A stretch of DNA of 50,820 nt from Verrucomicrobiales bacterium (GCA_028280355.1 JANQMB010000316.1:1-50820); one strand, 5' to 3'. Numbered from the stretch's first letter, positions 17,266-26,518 are shown. Notes: generated by a model from the letters alone, not told the origin. Numbers and translations are program-made.

Positions 17266-18483
17266 GGCGGACGGTGCGAGCAGGCGGTGGCAGCGGTGGA
17301 GGACGCGCGGCAGGTGGAAGCAGCCCTTCCAGCCGTTGGCCTTCGCCGTCCAGATCCGGCTCCCGTCCCGGTTCAGATAACCGAACCACTCGCCATGCTC
17401 AGGGTCGGGGAAGCTCCCGAAAGCGTACTCGTGCACCTTCCGGTACCAGTCCGCCACGTCGCCCCGCCCGGTCTGCGCCCAGGCCAGCAGCAGGGCGTAC
17501 TGGGCCTCGTTGTGCGGCCACCAGAGCTTGGTGTCCGCCTCGATGCTGTGGGTCGGCGTCCGGTCGATGTTGGTCACGTAGCGGATCCCGCCGTACTCCT
17601 GATCCCAACCATGCTCCAAGGAGGCGAGGGCGATGTCGACCGCGGTCCCGAACAGGGCATCGTCCCCCCGCGCCCGCGCCACCTCCATGAGCATCCAGGC
17701 GCTCTCGATGGCGTGGCCGGGGTGGACCATACGCCCCTCCGGGAGGTCGAGCAGCGGTGTCCCGTCCATCGCCACGTTCTCCAGCAGCGCCCCGAGCTCC
17801 GGCTTCCAGTGGCGCCGCAAGACCGAGTCGACCGACCGGGCGATGTCGTCGGCGAACCTCCCCCCGGGCCGCAGGGCGTCGAACACCCAGGCCACGGTCA
17901 GGCGGCACATGTCGTGGGCGTGGGTGTGGAACTCCTGGTGGATCGGGTAGCACAGCAGCGCCGTGTCAGTGGTTCGGCCGAGGCGCGGCACCAGCCGGTC
18001 GTAGATCTCCAACGCCCGACCCCACAGGGCATCTTCGCCGGCGGCCACGCTGTACTCGGCCGCCGCGATGGCCGCGAAGACCTCGGTGTAGAGGCTCAGC
18101 ACCTCCGAGCGGCTGCGCCCCTCGCGCCCTAGCCGGAAGTGCATCTTGCCGTCCTCGCGGAAGGCGTTGGCGAGCATGAACCCCATCCCCATCCCGGCGA
18201 GCTCCAGCCACTCCCCCCTCTGCTCCACCGTGTTGTAGAGGTGGCTGAACATCCACACCTGGCGCCCGTTCATCCACATGTACTTGTCCGTCCCATAGGG
18301 GCTCCCGTCGCGCTCGAGCAGGCTGTAGAACCCGCCGTGCTCCCGGTCGGGCGAGTGCTCGACCCACCAGGGGATCACGTCGTCGAGGAGCGCCGCGCGA
18401 TATTGTTCCCGCAGGCGGGCCGCCTCGGCGTCCGGGATCAGGTTGCGCGGGACGGTGTCGCCTGGCGTCTGCTGGTCACTCAT
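17263..18483 (-). CDS. AGE-family (N-acylglucosamine 2-epimerase-like) sugar epimerase/isomerase
   Basis: 406 aa, the usual length for the family, without a signal peptide, so cytoplasmic. The (alpha/alpha)6-barrel signatures are present: YMWMNGRQVWMFSHLYN (about 68-84), EFHTHAHDMCRLTVAW, VHPGHAIESAWMLMEVA (with the conserved His) and LWWPHNEAQYALLLAW. Family members interconvert N-acylglucosamine/N-acylmannosamine, or act on mannose/glucose or cellobiose-type sugars at C2; the exact substrate cannot be read from the sequence. It is the last gene of the operon 23534-17263, starting 24 bp after the sugar porter. Its TAG stop codon overlaps the edge of the MITE-like element. Confidence 0.9.
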   Translation of the reverse strand: MSDQQTPGDTVPRNLIPDAEAARLREQYRAALLDDVIPWWVEHSPDREHGGFYSLLERDGSPYGTDKYMWMNGRQVWMFSHLYNTVEQRGEWLELAGMGMGFMLANAFREDGKMHFRLGREGRSRSEVLSLYTEVFAAIAAAEYSVAAGEDALWGRALEIYDRLVPRLGRTTDTALLCYPIHQEFHTHAHDMCRLTVAWVFDALRPGGRFADDIARSVDSVLRRHWKPELGALLENVAMDGTPLLDLPEGRMVHPGHAIESAWMLMEVARARGDDALFGTAVDIALASLEHGWDQEYGGIRYVTNIDRTPTHSIEADTKLWWPHNEAQYALLLAWAQTGRGDVADWYRKVHEYAFGSFPDPEHGEWFGYLNRDGSRIWTAKANGWKGCFHLPRVLHRCHRLLAPSA

Positions 18484-18507
18484 CGCGGTTGGTCAGATGT
18501 CGGCGGC

Positions 18508-19941
18508 TCAACGCTTCCATAGCCCCTCGATCTCTTCGAGGCTCTTGCCTTTGGTCTCCGGGACGAACCTCCAGAAGAAGAGCGTACCGAGGCAGGTGAT
18601 CCCGGCAAAGACGAAAAAGCTGTTGTGGATCCCGAAGGCGCCCACCAGCGCCGGGAAAGCGAACACCGCGACCAAGTTCGTCCCCCAGTTGCAAGGGGTC
18701 GCGATCGAGGCGGCGCGGCCGCGCACGCGGTTGGGGAAGATCTCCGGCGTGAGCACCCAGATCACCGCCGAGATCGAGAAGCCGATGCTCGCCATGTAGA
18801 CGCATAGAGCGGCACCGATCAGCAGGCCGTACCCCTGCGGCACCGCGCCCCCCCCACCCGAGGTGCCGATCGCGAAGAGGGCGCCGACCGCGAAGAGCAT
18901 CAGGGCCACCACCACCATGCCCGAGACCAGCAGCGGCCGGCGACCCAGCCGGTCGATCAACAGCAGCGCCGCGATCGTGGCGACGAGCAGGATGAACCCG
19001 AAGCCGACCTGCCCGAGGAAGGCGCCGAACTCCTCGAAGCCCGCCTCCATCAGGATCTTCGGTCCGTAATAGGTCACGCTGTTCACCCCGGTAAGCGGGC
19101 CGAAGACCGCCAGCCCGACGCCCACCATCAAGGCGGTGCGCAGTCCGGGGCGGAAGAGTTCCGCGACCCCCGCGCCCCCCTCGGCCTCCGCCGCCGCGGA
19201 CGCCTCGATCTCGGCGACGTTGCGCCCCGCTGCCTCGCTGCCGCCGATCCGCTCCAAGACGGCATGACCCTCCGCCCGCCGCCCGGACAGAATCAGGAAA
19301 CGCGGGCTTTCCGGGACGAAGAACAGCAGCAGGAAGAACAGCCCCGCCGGGACCATCTCCACCCCGAACATCCCACGCCACACCTCGTCGACCAGCACCC
19401 AGCGCAGGAACCCGAGCCCGGGGGGCGCCCCGGCCGAGCGCTCCGAGATGCTCAGCAACGCCAGGTTGGAGAAGTACGCCGCCAGGATCCCCAGCACGAT
19501 GGACAACTGGTAGAAGGCCACCAGCCGACCGCGCAGGTGCCGCGGCGCCAGCTCGGAGATGTACATCGGCGCCAGCACCGATGCCACCCCCACCCCGAGA
19601 CCACCGACCACGCGGGCGGCGATGAGGACACCGAAGTCCTCCGGGACCGCCGAGAACAGGGCGGACACGAAAAACAGCAACGCCGCAAGTTGCAACATCG
19701 GCCGCCGCCCGAAGCGGTCGCCGAGGGCACCGGCGGAAGCCGCTCCGAAGACACAGCCGACGAGGGCGGAGCTCGCGAACCAGCCCTGCATGAACTCGTC
19801 CAGGCCGAACTGCCCTTTCACCCGCTCGGTCGTCCCCGCGATGACCGCCGTGTCGAAGCCGAAGAGCAGCCCGCCCAGCGAGGCCACCAGACAGACACCT
19901 GCCAGAAAAAAACGATCCGCCCCTCCCGGTTCGGCTGCCAT
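18508..19941 (-). CDS. MFS sugar porter (XylE/GLUT type)
   Basis: 477 aa from the ATG at 19941; a GTG at 19977 would overlap the upstream gene. About 12 hydrophobic segments are visible. Sugar-porter motifs are intact: GGLLFGFDTAVIAG in TM1, GDRFGRRPML in loop 2-3, PESPRFLIL before the central loop, GVNSVTYYGP in TM7, DRLGRRPLLVSG in loop 8-9 and the PETKGKSLEEIE signature at the C-terminus. It should import a monosaccharide or small sugar by proton symport. It starts 4 bp after the stop of the amidotransferase-like gene, which suggests translational coupling, and it precedes the AGE epimerase. Import followed by epimerisation is the likely pathway order. Confidence 0.93.
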   Translation of the reverse strand: MAAEPGGADRFFLAGVCLVASLGGLLFGFDTAVIAGTTERVKGQFGLDEFMQGWFASSALVGCVFGAASAGALGDRFGRRPMLQLAALLFFVSALFSAVPEDFGVLIAARVVGGLGVGVASVLAPMYISELAPRHLRGRLVAFYQLSIVLGILAAYFSNLALLSISERSAGAPPGLGFLRWVLVDEVWRGMFGVEMVPAGLFFLLLFFVPESPRFLILSGRRAEGHAVLERIGGSEAAGRNVAEIEASAAAEAEGGAGVAELFRPGLRTALMVGVGLAVFGPLTGVNSVTYYGPKILMEAGFEEFGAFLGQVGFGFILLVATIAALLLIDRLGRRPLLVSGMVVVALMLFAVGALFAIGTSGGGGAVPQGYGLLIGAALCVYMASIGFSISAVIWVLTPEIFPNRVRGRAASIATPCNWGTNLVAVFAFPALVGAFGIHNSFFVFAGITCLGTLFFWRFVPETKGKSLEEIEGLWKR

Positions 19942-19945
19942 GGGA

Positions 19946-20836
19946 TCAATTGGACACCACCCGCCCGCCGGACACACCCCGCACCGGCTCCCGCCCAGCG
20001 GCTTCTTCGCCTGACCCGCCCACGCCCGGGTCTGCCGAGATGAACAGCTGTCTCAGGAACTGGTCGTAGTGCTCCCACTTCATCAGGTTGATCCCCCAGT
20101 GCGGGCTCATCCCCGTCGTCCAGGCCGTGCACCGCCCCCGCCCGACCCGGCGCTCCGCCAGCAGCGGGTACCAGCTCGTCCCGTTGCGGATCTCCATGAT
20201 CACATGGCCGCCCTCCGACCGCCGCGTCTCGTTGAAACCGAGGATCGGCGGGACCTCAGACCAGTCGAGCCCCCGGACCGCCGGGTGCGACGTGTCGGAA
20301 ACGCGCACCTCGAAGGAGGCCGTCGACTCGATCAGGTCGTCGCCCTCGATGCAGTCCACCGGCAGCACCTGCCCCTCGCAGTCCTTCTGCCAGCGGCTGC
20401 GCCCCCAGGCGCCGTACCCCTGGTGGCCGGAGAAGCTGAACCAGCCCCCGTTCATGTGGAAGTGGCCACCGCCCTCGACCCAGCCCCTCAGGATGTCGAA
20501 GCGGTCGGGGAAGGTCACGTACTTGCTGTCGAACTGGTCCCTGAAAAACGAGGGGTTGAGATGCAGCGACTGCGTCTCGACGTCGCCGAAGATGATGGCG
20601 TCCGCCCAGGCCAGGCGCTCGGAGAACCCCGCCGGCGACATCTTGTAGAGCTCCCAGGAGGGGGTCGATTCCACGGCAACACCGGGGATCTTCCCCAGGG
20701 CCTCGACCAGGTACCTCGCGTAGTTCAGCACCTCGAAGTCCTTGACGGAGGTGCGGAAGGCCGACTCCCGGAAGGTGTTGCCGCCGTGCGCGCACCAGTT
20801 GCCCACGTGCCAGATGTTGGATGGTTCGAGATTCAT
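19946..20836 (-). CDS. Putative glutamine amidotransferase-like protein (GATase1-like fold)
   Basis: About 296 aa from the ATG at 20836; a TTG at 20854 gives 302 aa. It has no signal peptide. Features seen are NIWHVGNWCAHGGNTFRESA near the start, WADAIIFGDVETQSLHLNPS, GGHFHMNGGWFSFSGHQGYG, HPAVRGLDWSEVPPILGFNE, and a late VGRGRCTAWTTGMSPHWG segment. This resembles the family annotated as 'putative glutamine amidotransferase' (DUF1355-like), which has a class I amidotransferase fold but whose activity is mostly unproven. It is second in the operon behind the secreted six-hairpin protein and overlaps its transcription closely. Its role in the pathway is unknown. Confidence 0.68.
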   Translation of the reverse strand: MNLEPSNIWHVGNWCAHGGNTFRESAFRTSVKDFEVLNYARYLVEALGKIPGVAVESTPSWELYKMSPAGFSERLAWADAIIFGDVETQSLHLNPSFFRDQFDSKYVTFPDRFDILRGWVEGGGHFHMNGGWFSFSGHQGYGAWGRSRWQKDCEGQVLPVDCIEGDDLIESTASFEVRVSDTSHPAVRGLDWSEVPPILGFNETRRSEGGHVIMEIRNGTSWYPLLAERRVGRGRCTAWTTGMSPHWGINLMKWEHYDQFLRQLFISADPGVGGSGEEAAGREPVRGVSGGRVVSN

Positions 20837-20867
20837 GAAGTCGGTCGTATTCAATTATTGGGGGGGG

Positions 20868-23534
20868 TCAGCGGGAAGGCCCTTCGACGATGAGCTCGTC
20901 GACGAACAGCCAGGCCTTCGTCCCCGCCGCCGGGCGGCCGGCCGGGACCGCCCCGACGTTCCGCGCCCGGACGCGGACGTAGCGGGCCACCGCGGGCCTC
21001 TCTGCCGAGACGGTGGTCGAGAACACACGGTCGGTATCTTTCTCAGGCGCCTCCGGGGTCACCTCTTTGAAAGGGTAGAACTTCTCGGGGTTCTTGGCGA
21101 CGGAGAACTCGACGGCCTCCGGCAGGTAGATCGCCGAGCCCGGCCTCTGGAGGAAGACCGCCCCAAGTTTCCCGATCTCGATCGCCTTCCCCAGGTCGAT
21201 GGTCGCCTCAAGGTCCTCCCCATGAAACCCGAGCCATGACCCGTCACCGTGATCCAAAGTCCCGGTGCGGCCATCGCTCAATACCTTCGCTCCGTGATCC
21301 CGGTATGGAGGGGTCGGTTCCGTCGCCAGGGTGACCGGCCTGCCCACTGCGGCATGCTTGACCGCTTTCGACCCGGGCACCTCGAGATCACCGTCGGGGA
21401 GCATCTGCGCCTTGACCTTCTCCCAGTGCTCGCCGATCCGGCTGCCCTCGCTCATCTCCCACAGGTTCACCCCCAGCTCGCGCATCGCCAGGAAGGTCGG
21501 GACCCAGGCCTGCGTCCAGCCGACCTCGACGCTCCACGCCCCCCAGCCGTGATCCGCGTTCGAGCCCCAGTAGTCCCACTTCTCGTGGTCGAAGGCCCGG
21601 AACCAGGCGCCGTCCAACCAGGGGTGGGCCTCGCTCCTCACCTGGATGCGGACGAAGAATTCCGCCAGCCGGTCGGCCATCTCCTTATACCGTTTCTCGC
21701 CGGTGGCCGCATAGGCCTCGTGGAGACCCAGGGAGGCGAAGTTGCAGGTGTAGAGCATGTCGGCCATCGGGTCGCCGTTCTCGTGGATCGCGGAAGCTTC
21801 GTTCTTCCCGTAGGCCGCGTTGGATCGCGGTGGGGAGAACAGGCCGCTGCCTGCCGGCCCCAGCTCCTCGAGGATGGCCCCGGAATCGACCTGCGACTTG
21901 AACATGTCGTCGGCCATCTGCCCCAGCCAGGCGCGGTGCTCGGGCCGGTCGTCGACGCGGATCAGCCAGGCGAGGGTGAGCAGCATCCGCCCCCGCTCCT
22001 GCTGGATCCCGTTCGTCCACCTCCACCCGCCCGGGTAGTTCTCCATCATGCTACGGATGCCGCCCCGGGTGCGGGTGAGCAGCGGCTCGTGCCCCGTCTT
22101 GTGGTACAGCCAGAGGTAGGAGGCCCAGATCCAAGCCTGGAAATGCGGCGCGTAGTGCCGATGCGGCAGCCTCCAGTAGTGCCGCCAGCCGTTCGCGTTG
22201 AGAGCGCCATCGGCGATCGAAGCGGGCCGGTAGCCGTGAGGACCGGTGGTGCGGAAGTTGGCGAGGATGTTCCGCAGCAGAGCCTCGTCCCACTTGGGGG
22301 TATCCAGAACGGCGGCGGTCCCGATCGCGCCCAGGATGACCTTGATGTCGTTGTCCGCGTAGAGGGAACCCGACCCCTTCCCCCAGCGGAGCAGACCGTA
22401 GTCCGCCTTGGACGGATCCTTTTTCTGGAAGTCGGACTCCAGGTAGAGGAAGTCGAGGAGGTTGCCGGCGATCTCGCCGCTGCGCCGGTCCCCGTCCAGC
22501 TTCGCCCGCAGGGCGAAAGCGAGGGAGCTCTCGCCGTTGCAGTCGCTGCGGATCCACCAGCGCACCGGCTGGGTCCCGTCGTGGTAGATCTTCGAGGCGA
22601 AGCCCTCCAGCAGGCCGAAACCTCCGTCGCCTGGCTCCATCCCCTCGCCCGGCGGTGGGCCGACGGGGTTGGTGGCGTGGTACTTGTCGAGCTCCCCTTT
22701 CCACGGCTCGCCGACCAGCATCGTCGCCCGCGTGTGCCAGTCGATGCCGCGGGCGACCGCCCTCCGTACCGCGTCCGCCGGAAGCCGCTCGTCCTTGGAA
22801 TACGTCGGGCGGACGGTCGGCGTCCAGCTGAGGGCCGGGGGGCGGGCGCCGGGCTGGAGCCAGCTGAGGACCATCTGCCAGATCGCCCCCATCGCCGCCT
22901 GCGGGGCGTACCGGGCGGTGACGAACTGGCTGAGCTTGGTGGTGGAGACGAGGATCTCCTTGTCCGGATGTTCGAAGAGCAGGGGTCTGGGGTCGGTACC
23001 CTCCAGCCCGAAAGGGGCGATGTCGTACCCGGCCACCTTCGCGACCACCAGGTGGGGGTCGGCCGCCTCCGCATCGACATAGTGGCAGTCGTGGATGGCG
23101 AGGATCTGATCGGGTTCGAGGGACGGCCCGAAGACCCCCGACGAGACCACGGCGCGTTCGAGGTCCGTCCGGCGGACGCCGCCCACCTCGATCCCGGGCA
23201 GCGCCGAGGGGAACTCGACGAACAACCGCAACCTCTTCTTCTCGGCGGCCTCGAACAGTTCCGCGCTCAGCGCGGTGACCTCCGCCGGGTATCCGTCGGC
23301 GAGGATCAGCACGCCGGCACCCGCCGGGGCCTTGGCGACCGCCTCCTCTGGCGAACCCGCACGGGGGTACCGCTCCCCGTCCGCCGTCATCACCCGGTAG
23401 AGGTCGTTGTCCTCCGCACAGGAGAAGAACAGCCGCCCCGCCTCCCGGGCGCCGGCCGGCGATGCCGCGAGCATGCAGGAACACAACCATGCGGCGGTCA
23501 GACAGAAGAGTCGAGACGGGTTCGGGAGGGTCAT
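20868..23534 (-). CDS. Secreted six-hairpin glycosidase-like protein with C-terminal discoidin-like domain
   Basis: 888 aa. The signal peptide spans about residues 1-29 (LFCLTAAWLCSCMLAASPAG). The N-terminal ~230 residues look like an alpha/beta amidotransferase-type fold (AGVLILADGYPAEVTALSAE, LRLFVEFPSALPG). The middle (about 270-700) is rich in paired helices with aromatic patches (QPVRWWIRSDCNGESSLAFA, HYAPHFQAWIWASYLWLYHK, YTCNFASLGLHEAYAATGEK), fitting an (alpha/alpha)6 barrel of the six-hairpin glycosidase or lyase type. The C-terminal ~170 residues look discoidin-like (LEATIDLGKAIEIGKLGAVF, VARYVRVRARNVG). I infer a periplasmic or extracellular polysaccharide-degrading enzyme that supplies the sugar for the porter. 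It is the first gene of the four-gene operon. Family assignment is tentative. Confidence 0.65.
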   Translation of the reverse strand: MTLPNPSRLFCLTAAWLCSCMLAASPAGAREAGRLFFSCAEDNDLYRVMTADGERYPRAGSPEEAVAKAPAGAGVLILADGYPAEVTALSAELFEAAEKKRLRLFVEFPSALPGIEVGGVRRTDLERAVVSSGVFGPSLEPDQILAIHDCHYVDAEAADPHLVVAKVAGYDIAPFGLEGTDPRPLLFEHPDKEILVSTTKLSQFVTARYAPQAAMGAIWQMVLSWLQPGARPPALSWTPTVRPTYSKDERLPADAVRRAVARGIDWHTRATMLVGEPWKGELDKYHATNPVGPPPGEGMEPGDGGFGLLEGFASKIYHDGTQPVRWWIRSDCNGESSLAFALRAKLDGDRRSGEIAGNLLDFLYLESDFQKKDPSKADYGLLRWGKGSGSLYADNDIKVILGAIGTAAVLDTPKWDEALLRNILANFRTTGPHGYRPASIADGALNANGWRHYWRLPHRHYAPHFQAWIWASYLWLYHKTGHEPLLTRTRGGIRSMMENYPGGWRWTNGIQQERGRMLLTLAWLIRVDDRPEHRAWLGQMADDMFKSQVDSGAILEELGPAGSGLFSPPRSNAAYGKNEASAIHENGDPMADMLYTCNFASLGLHEAYAATGEKRYKEMADRLAEFFVRIQVRSEAHPWLDGAWFRAFDHEKWDYWGSNADHGWGAWSVEVGWTQAWVPTFLAMRELGVNLWEMSEGSRIGEHWEKVKAQMLPDGDLEVPGSKAVKHAAVGRPVTLATEPTPPYRDHGAKVLSDGRTGTLDHGDGSWLGFHGEDLEATIDLGKAIEIGKLGAVFLQRPGSAIYLPEAVEFSVAKNPEKFYPFKEVTPEAPEKDTDRVFSTTVSAERPAVARYVRVRARNVGAVPAGRPAAGTKAWLFVDELIVEGPSR

Positions 23535-23731
23535 CGGGTCAGAACGTTAGTATGAGTCTAGGGAGCGAAGAGGCGAATGGCGAGCCTCGGGCATCGCCGC
23601 AGGGGGGGGTGTCGTGGCGATCTGGCGAGCAGGGTGGCGCGCCTGGCGGAAAGGGCTCCTCGCCCGCCCGACCACCTCCGGTTCTCCAGTGTCTATCCCG
23701 AGCTTCTCTGAACCCGAATCCGCCCCACCCA

Positions 23732-25645
23732 TCAGTTCTCGGATACCCTCAGGAAAACGTTCGGCAGGCCTTCGGGGTTCTCGAAGTCCACGCTCGGGTT
23801 GTCGAATACATGGGTCGTGGAGGTCCCCTGGGAGGGGACGAAATCATCGACGTCGGCACCGAAGTTGGCGAGGTCGGACGACCAGAAGATCGAATAGTTC
23901 ACGTTCGGACGCGACGCCCAGGTGATGCTGATCCGGTTCCCGGGCTCCAGGGAGATGTCGGTGAGGCGCAGCCCGAGGGGATCATCCGCCACCGAGCTGT
24001 GGGCCGCGATGCTCGCGACGTGAGCCCGGCGCGCCGTGTCGTCGGCCAAGCCGCTCAGGTCATAGATCGCCAGCTCGTCGATCAGGCCGCTGAACGGGCT
24101 GAAGCCCCCGAAGTTGATCGTCGAGGGGGCGCCCACCGAGAGCCTCCCGAAGGCCTGCAGCGCCGAGGAGAAACCGGAGGGTGTGGAGGGGACCCCGTCG
24201 ATATAGATCTCCACGTCGCCGGCCGCATAGTGCGCCACCACCGCATGGTGCCAGGCGGCAGGGTCGGTCAGGCCCACCGCGGTCGCCCCGCCCGATGTGA
24301 TGGCGAAATCGTCGACGAGCCCCTCGATGCCGAAGCCGAAGGTGAGGGCTGGCTGGGAGATCGCGCCCACCTCGGAGTCCGCCTCCAGGAGGTAGCGCGC
24401 GGAGCTGTCGTCGGCCTTGAACCAGAGCTCTACCGCGAACTGCGCGATCTCCGTGACTGGGAGCGTGGTGTCGGACAGGTCGGGGGCGAGGAAGCGCGTG
24501 TCCAAACCCCCGTCGAAGGCGGCGGCCCGCCCCAGGTCTGCGCCACCACCGGTGACCGTCGACGGTACCCGCGTCGCGGCGCCCCGGGGGACGAGATCGT
24601 TCTCCGGGACGTCGTTGGTCATGCAGCGGGCGTTGTCAGTGTCGCCCGCCTCGTCGAAGGTCCAGTAGAGCAAGGGGTCCGAGGCGACCACCGCCTGCTG
24701 GTACGGGGTGGAGGGGGTCAGCGGGGTGACCACCTCGACCGAGACCGGGATCACCGTCGGGCTGGCGGGGTCGTCGCTGGCGATCTCCAGGTCGGCGCTG
24801 TAGACCCTCGGAGCGGCGCCGCTAGGGTCGAAGGTAAAGGTCACCTGGCCGGACTGACCCGGGGTCAGGGTCGACGGGGCCGTACCCGTCGTGAAGCTCC
24901 CCGCGTCCGCCCCGCTAAACGACACCCCGGAGATGTTGAGGTCGGCGGTCGTGGTCGCGACGTTGCTCACGTCGAACTGCGCGGCCACCGCCGACGAGGT
25001 GTTGGCGACCCGGCCGAGATCCACTACAGCCGGACCGACCAGCGTCGGCGAATCGGCGGCGCTCGGCGTGAAAAACTCGACCTCGGAGATCATCATCCAC
25101 TGATAGGCGCCGCCGCAGCAGAAGGGGTTGTCGAGGGCGGAGTTGCGGGCGAAATCCAGGGTGACGTTGTCGGTGGTGATGTCGAAGCCATCCAGCTCGA
25201 GCCCCACCGTTGTCCCGCTGCCGCCGGGGTTGGTGACCGGGAAGAGCTGGTCGAAGCCGCCGGTGGTCGTCACCCGGATGCTCTCGGGCACGCTGACCGC
25301 GGCGTTGCCATCGCTGTCCGCGAACCAGGCCACGATCCTGCCGATGTTCACCGGCGCCGTGAAGTTGAAGGTGACCGTGCCGTCGATGTCCTGCCAGCCG
25401 GTGAGCGGGACGACGTCGGTGCCCACGTCCGGCCAGACGAGGGTGCCGACGTCGCCGTCGATCAGCTCGGTCCCGCCGGTGTCCTCGTATACGGGGGGCA
25501 GCGTCGTCGGCGTCGCCGTGTAGCCACCGTCGACGACCACCCGGGCGGCGGGGGAAGATCCGGCGAACGCCAGGGTCAGCGGGATCGCGAGAGAGGCAAA
25601 ACGCCGCCCCCAGATCCTTTGGGGGAATGTGGGGACGGCGTCCAT
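23732..25645 (-). CDS. Exported surface protein: discoidin-like, ASH-type and LamG domains (paralogue 2 of 3)
   Basis: 637 aa. Signal peptide within the first ~35 residues (FASLAIPLTLAFAGSSPAAR). The order matches the 629-aa protein at 1979-3868: discoidin-like with NPFCCGGAYQW; ASH-type (SDDPASPTVIPVSVEVV); LamG (DPLLYWTFDEAGDTDNARCM and AAWHHAVVAHYAAGDVEIYI); and the C-terminal module YSIFWSSDLANFGADVDDFV to LPNVFLRVSEN. It starts 29 bp after the PEP-CTERM gene at 25675-26379, so the two are probably co-transcribed. No PEP-CTERM tail. The 23535-23731 gap downstream, before the epimerase operon, has no recognisable gene. Confidence 0.86.
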   Translation of the reverse strand: MDAVPTFPQRIWGRRFASLAIPLTLAFAGSSPAARVVVDGGYTATPTTLPPVYEDTGGTELIDGDVGTLVWPDVGTDVVPLTGWQDIDGTVTFNFTAPVNIGRIVAWFADSDGNAAVSVPESIRVTTTGGFDQLFPVTNPGGSGTTVGLELDGFDITTDNVTLDFARNSALDNPFCCGGAYQWMMISEVEFFTPSAADSPTLVGPAVVDLGRVANTSSAVAAQFDVSNVATTTADLNISGVSFSGADAGSFTTGTAPSTLTPGQSGQVTFTFDPSGAAPRVYSADLEIASDDPASPTVIPVSVEVVTPLTPSTPYQQAVVASDPLLYWTFDEAGDTDNARCMTNDVPENDLVPRGAATRVPSTVTGGGADLGRAAAFDGGLDTRFLAPDLSDTTLPVTEIAQFAVELWFKADDSSARYLLEADSEVGAISQPALTFGFGIEGLVDDFAITSGGATAVGLTDPAAWHHAVVAHYAAGDVEIYIDGVPSTPSGFSSALQAFGRLSVGAPSTINFGGFSPFSGLIDELAIYDLSGLADDTARRAHVASIAAHSSVADDPLGLRLTDISLEPGNRISITWASRPNVNYSIFWSSDLANFGADVDDFVPSQGTSTTHVFDNPSVDFENPEGLPNVFLRVSEN

Positions 25646-25674
25646 AGCACCTCTAGAGAGTATTCAACTCGAAC

Positions 25675-26379
25675 CTACAGCCGGCGGCGCCGGCGCAGGA
25701 CGAGCCCGAAGGCGCCCAGCCCGAGGAACAGGCCCGCCGCCGGCTCGGGGATCAGCGTCCCGTCGAACTCGATCTCGGTCAGGCCGAGCCAGGCGGTGCC
25801 CGCCAGCGGCGATTGCGTTCCACGGATCTGGATCGTCACCGAGCTGCCGACGGCCCCGCCGAGATTGATGGTGTTGCTGCGGATGTCGCCGAAGTTGTTG
25901 ACCGAGGCGGTGTTGTCGAAGCCGGTGTGGTTCGCGAACCCCCCTCCCCCGACCGCGATGTCCGCCGACGAGGGCGCCTCCACGGCCGAAGCGGTCCGCA
26001 CCCCATAGTGGATCGTCACGCTGCTGAGGTTATACGTCCCGGGCAGGGTGAAGGTGAGCTGCGGCTGCGGGACGGAGGGGATGTTCGCATCGGCGTGGTT
26101 GTAGATCGTCCCGAGTTCGGGCGTGCCCCAAAAGAAGGTCCCCGGCACGTAAACGCCCGCCTGCCCCTGGCCGTCGGTCAGGTTGCCGAGGGCGCCGCTG
26201 AGGGCATTCGGGTCGCTGGTGGCGCTGTAGTTGTTGTCCGGCCCATGGGCGAGAGCCAGGCTGGCCTTGTTGTCATACGTGTAGGTCACGCCGGCGATGA
26301 TCGCGGCATGGGATGAGGCGGCGCCAGCGATGAACGCGGAAGCGACGGTGGCCAAGGCCATATTTCTGTAGGATCTCAT
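25675..26379 (-). CDS. PEP-CTERM protein, discoidin-like ectodomain
   Basis: 234 aa. Signal peptide MRSYRNMALATVASAFIAGA, cleaved near SSHA. A single beta-rich domain follows (YTYDNKASLALAHGPDNNYS, LTFTLPGTYNLSSVTIHYGV, VTIQIRGTQSPLAG, LGLTEIEFDG), reminiscent of F5/8C-type or related folds. The tail IPEPAAGLFLGLGAFGLVLR plus RRRR is a complete PEP-CTERM signal. It lies directly upstream of paralogue 2, suggesting a joint role at the cell surface. The 38-bp inverted-repeat element lies 102 bp before its start codon. The exact ligand is unknown. Confidence 0.88.
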   Translation of the reverse strand: MRSYRNMALATVASAFIAGAASSHAAIIAGVTYTYDNKASLALAHGPDNNYSATSDPNALSGALGNLTDGQGQAGVYVPGTFFWGTPELGTIYNHADANIPSVPQPQLTFTLPGTYNLSSVTIHYGVRTASAVEAPSSADIAVGGGGFANHTGFDNTASVNNFGDIRSNTINLGGAVGSSVTIQIRGTQSPLAGTAWLGLTEIEFDGTLIPEPAAGLFLGLGAFGLVLRRRRRL

Positions 26380-26480
26380 TGGATGTCGAGGATACGTGTT
26401 TGTTTAGGATAGAAGTTCCCGCCCTCCAGCAGAGCTGGATACTCCCCACAACATGCATCCTAGCGACCCCACCCCCCTTT

Positions 26481-26518
26481 GACGTTCGACCGGGAAGGAT
26501 CGGAAGATATCGAACGTC
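26481..26518 (-). repeat. 38-bp inverted-repeat element, copy 2
   Basis: GACGTTCGA (26481-26489) and TCGAACGTC (26510-26518) are perfect arms with the same 20-bp centre layout as copy 1; the GGAAGATATCGAAC core is identical. It is 102 bp upstream of the PEP-CTERM gene start at 26379. Confidence 0.6.
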
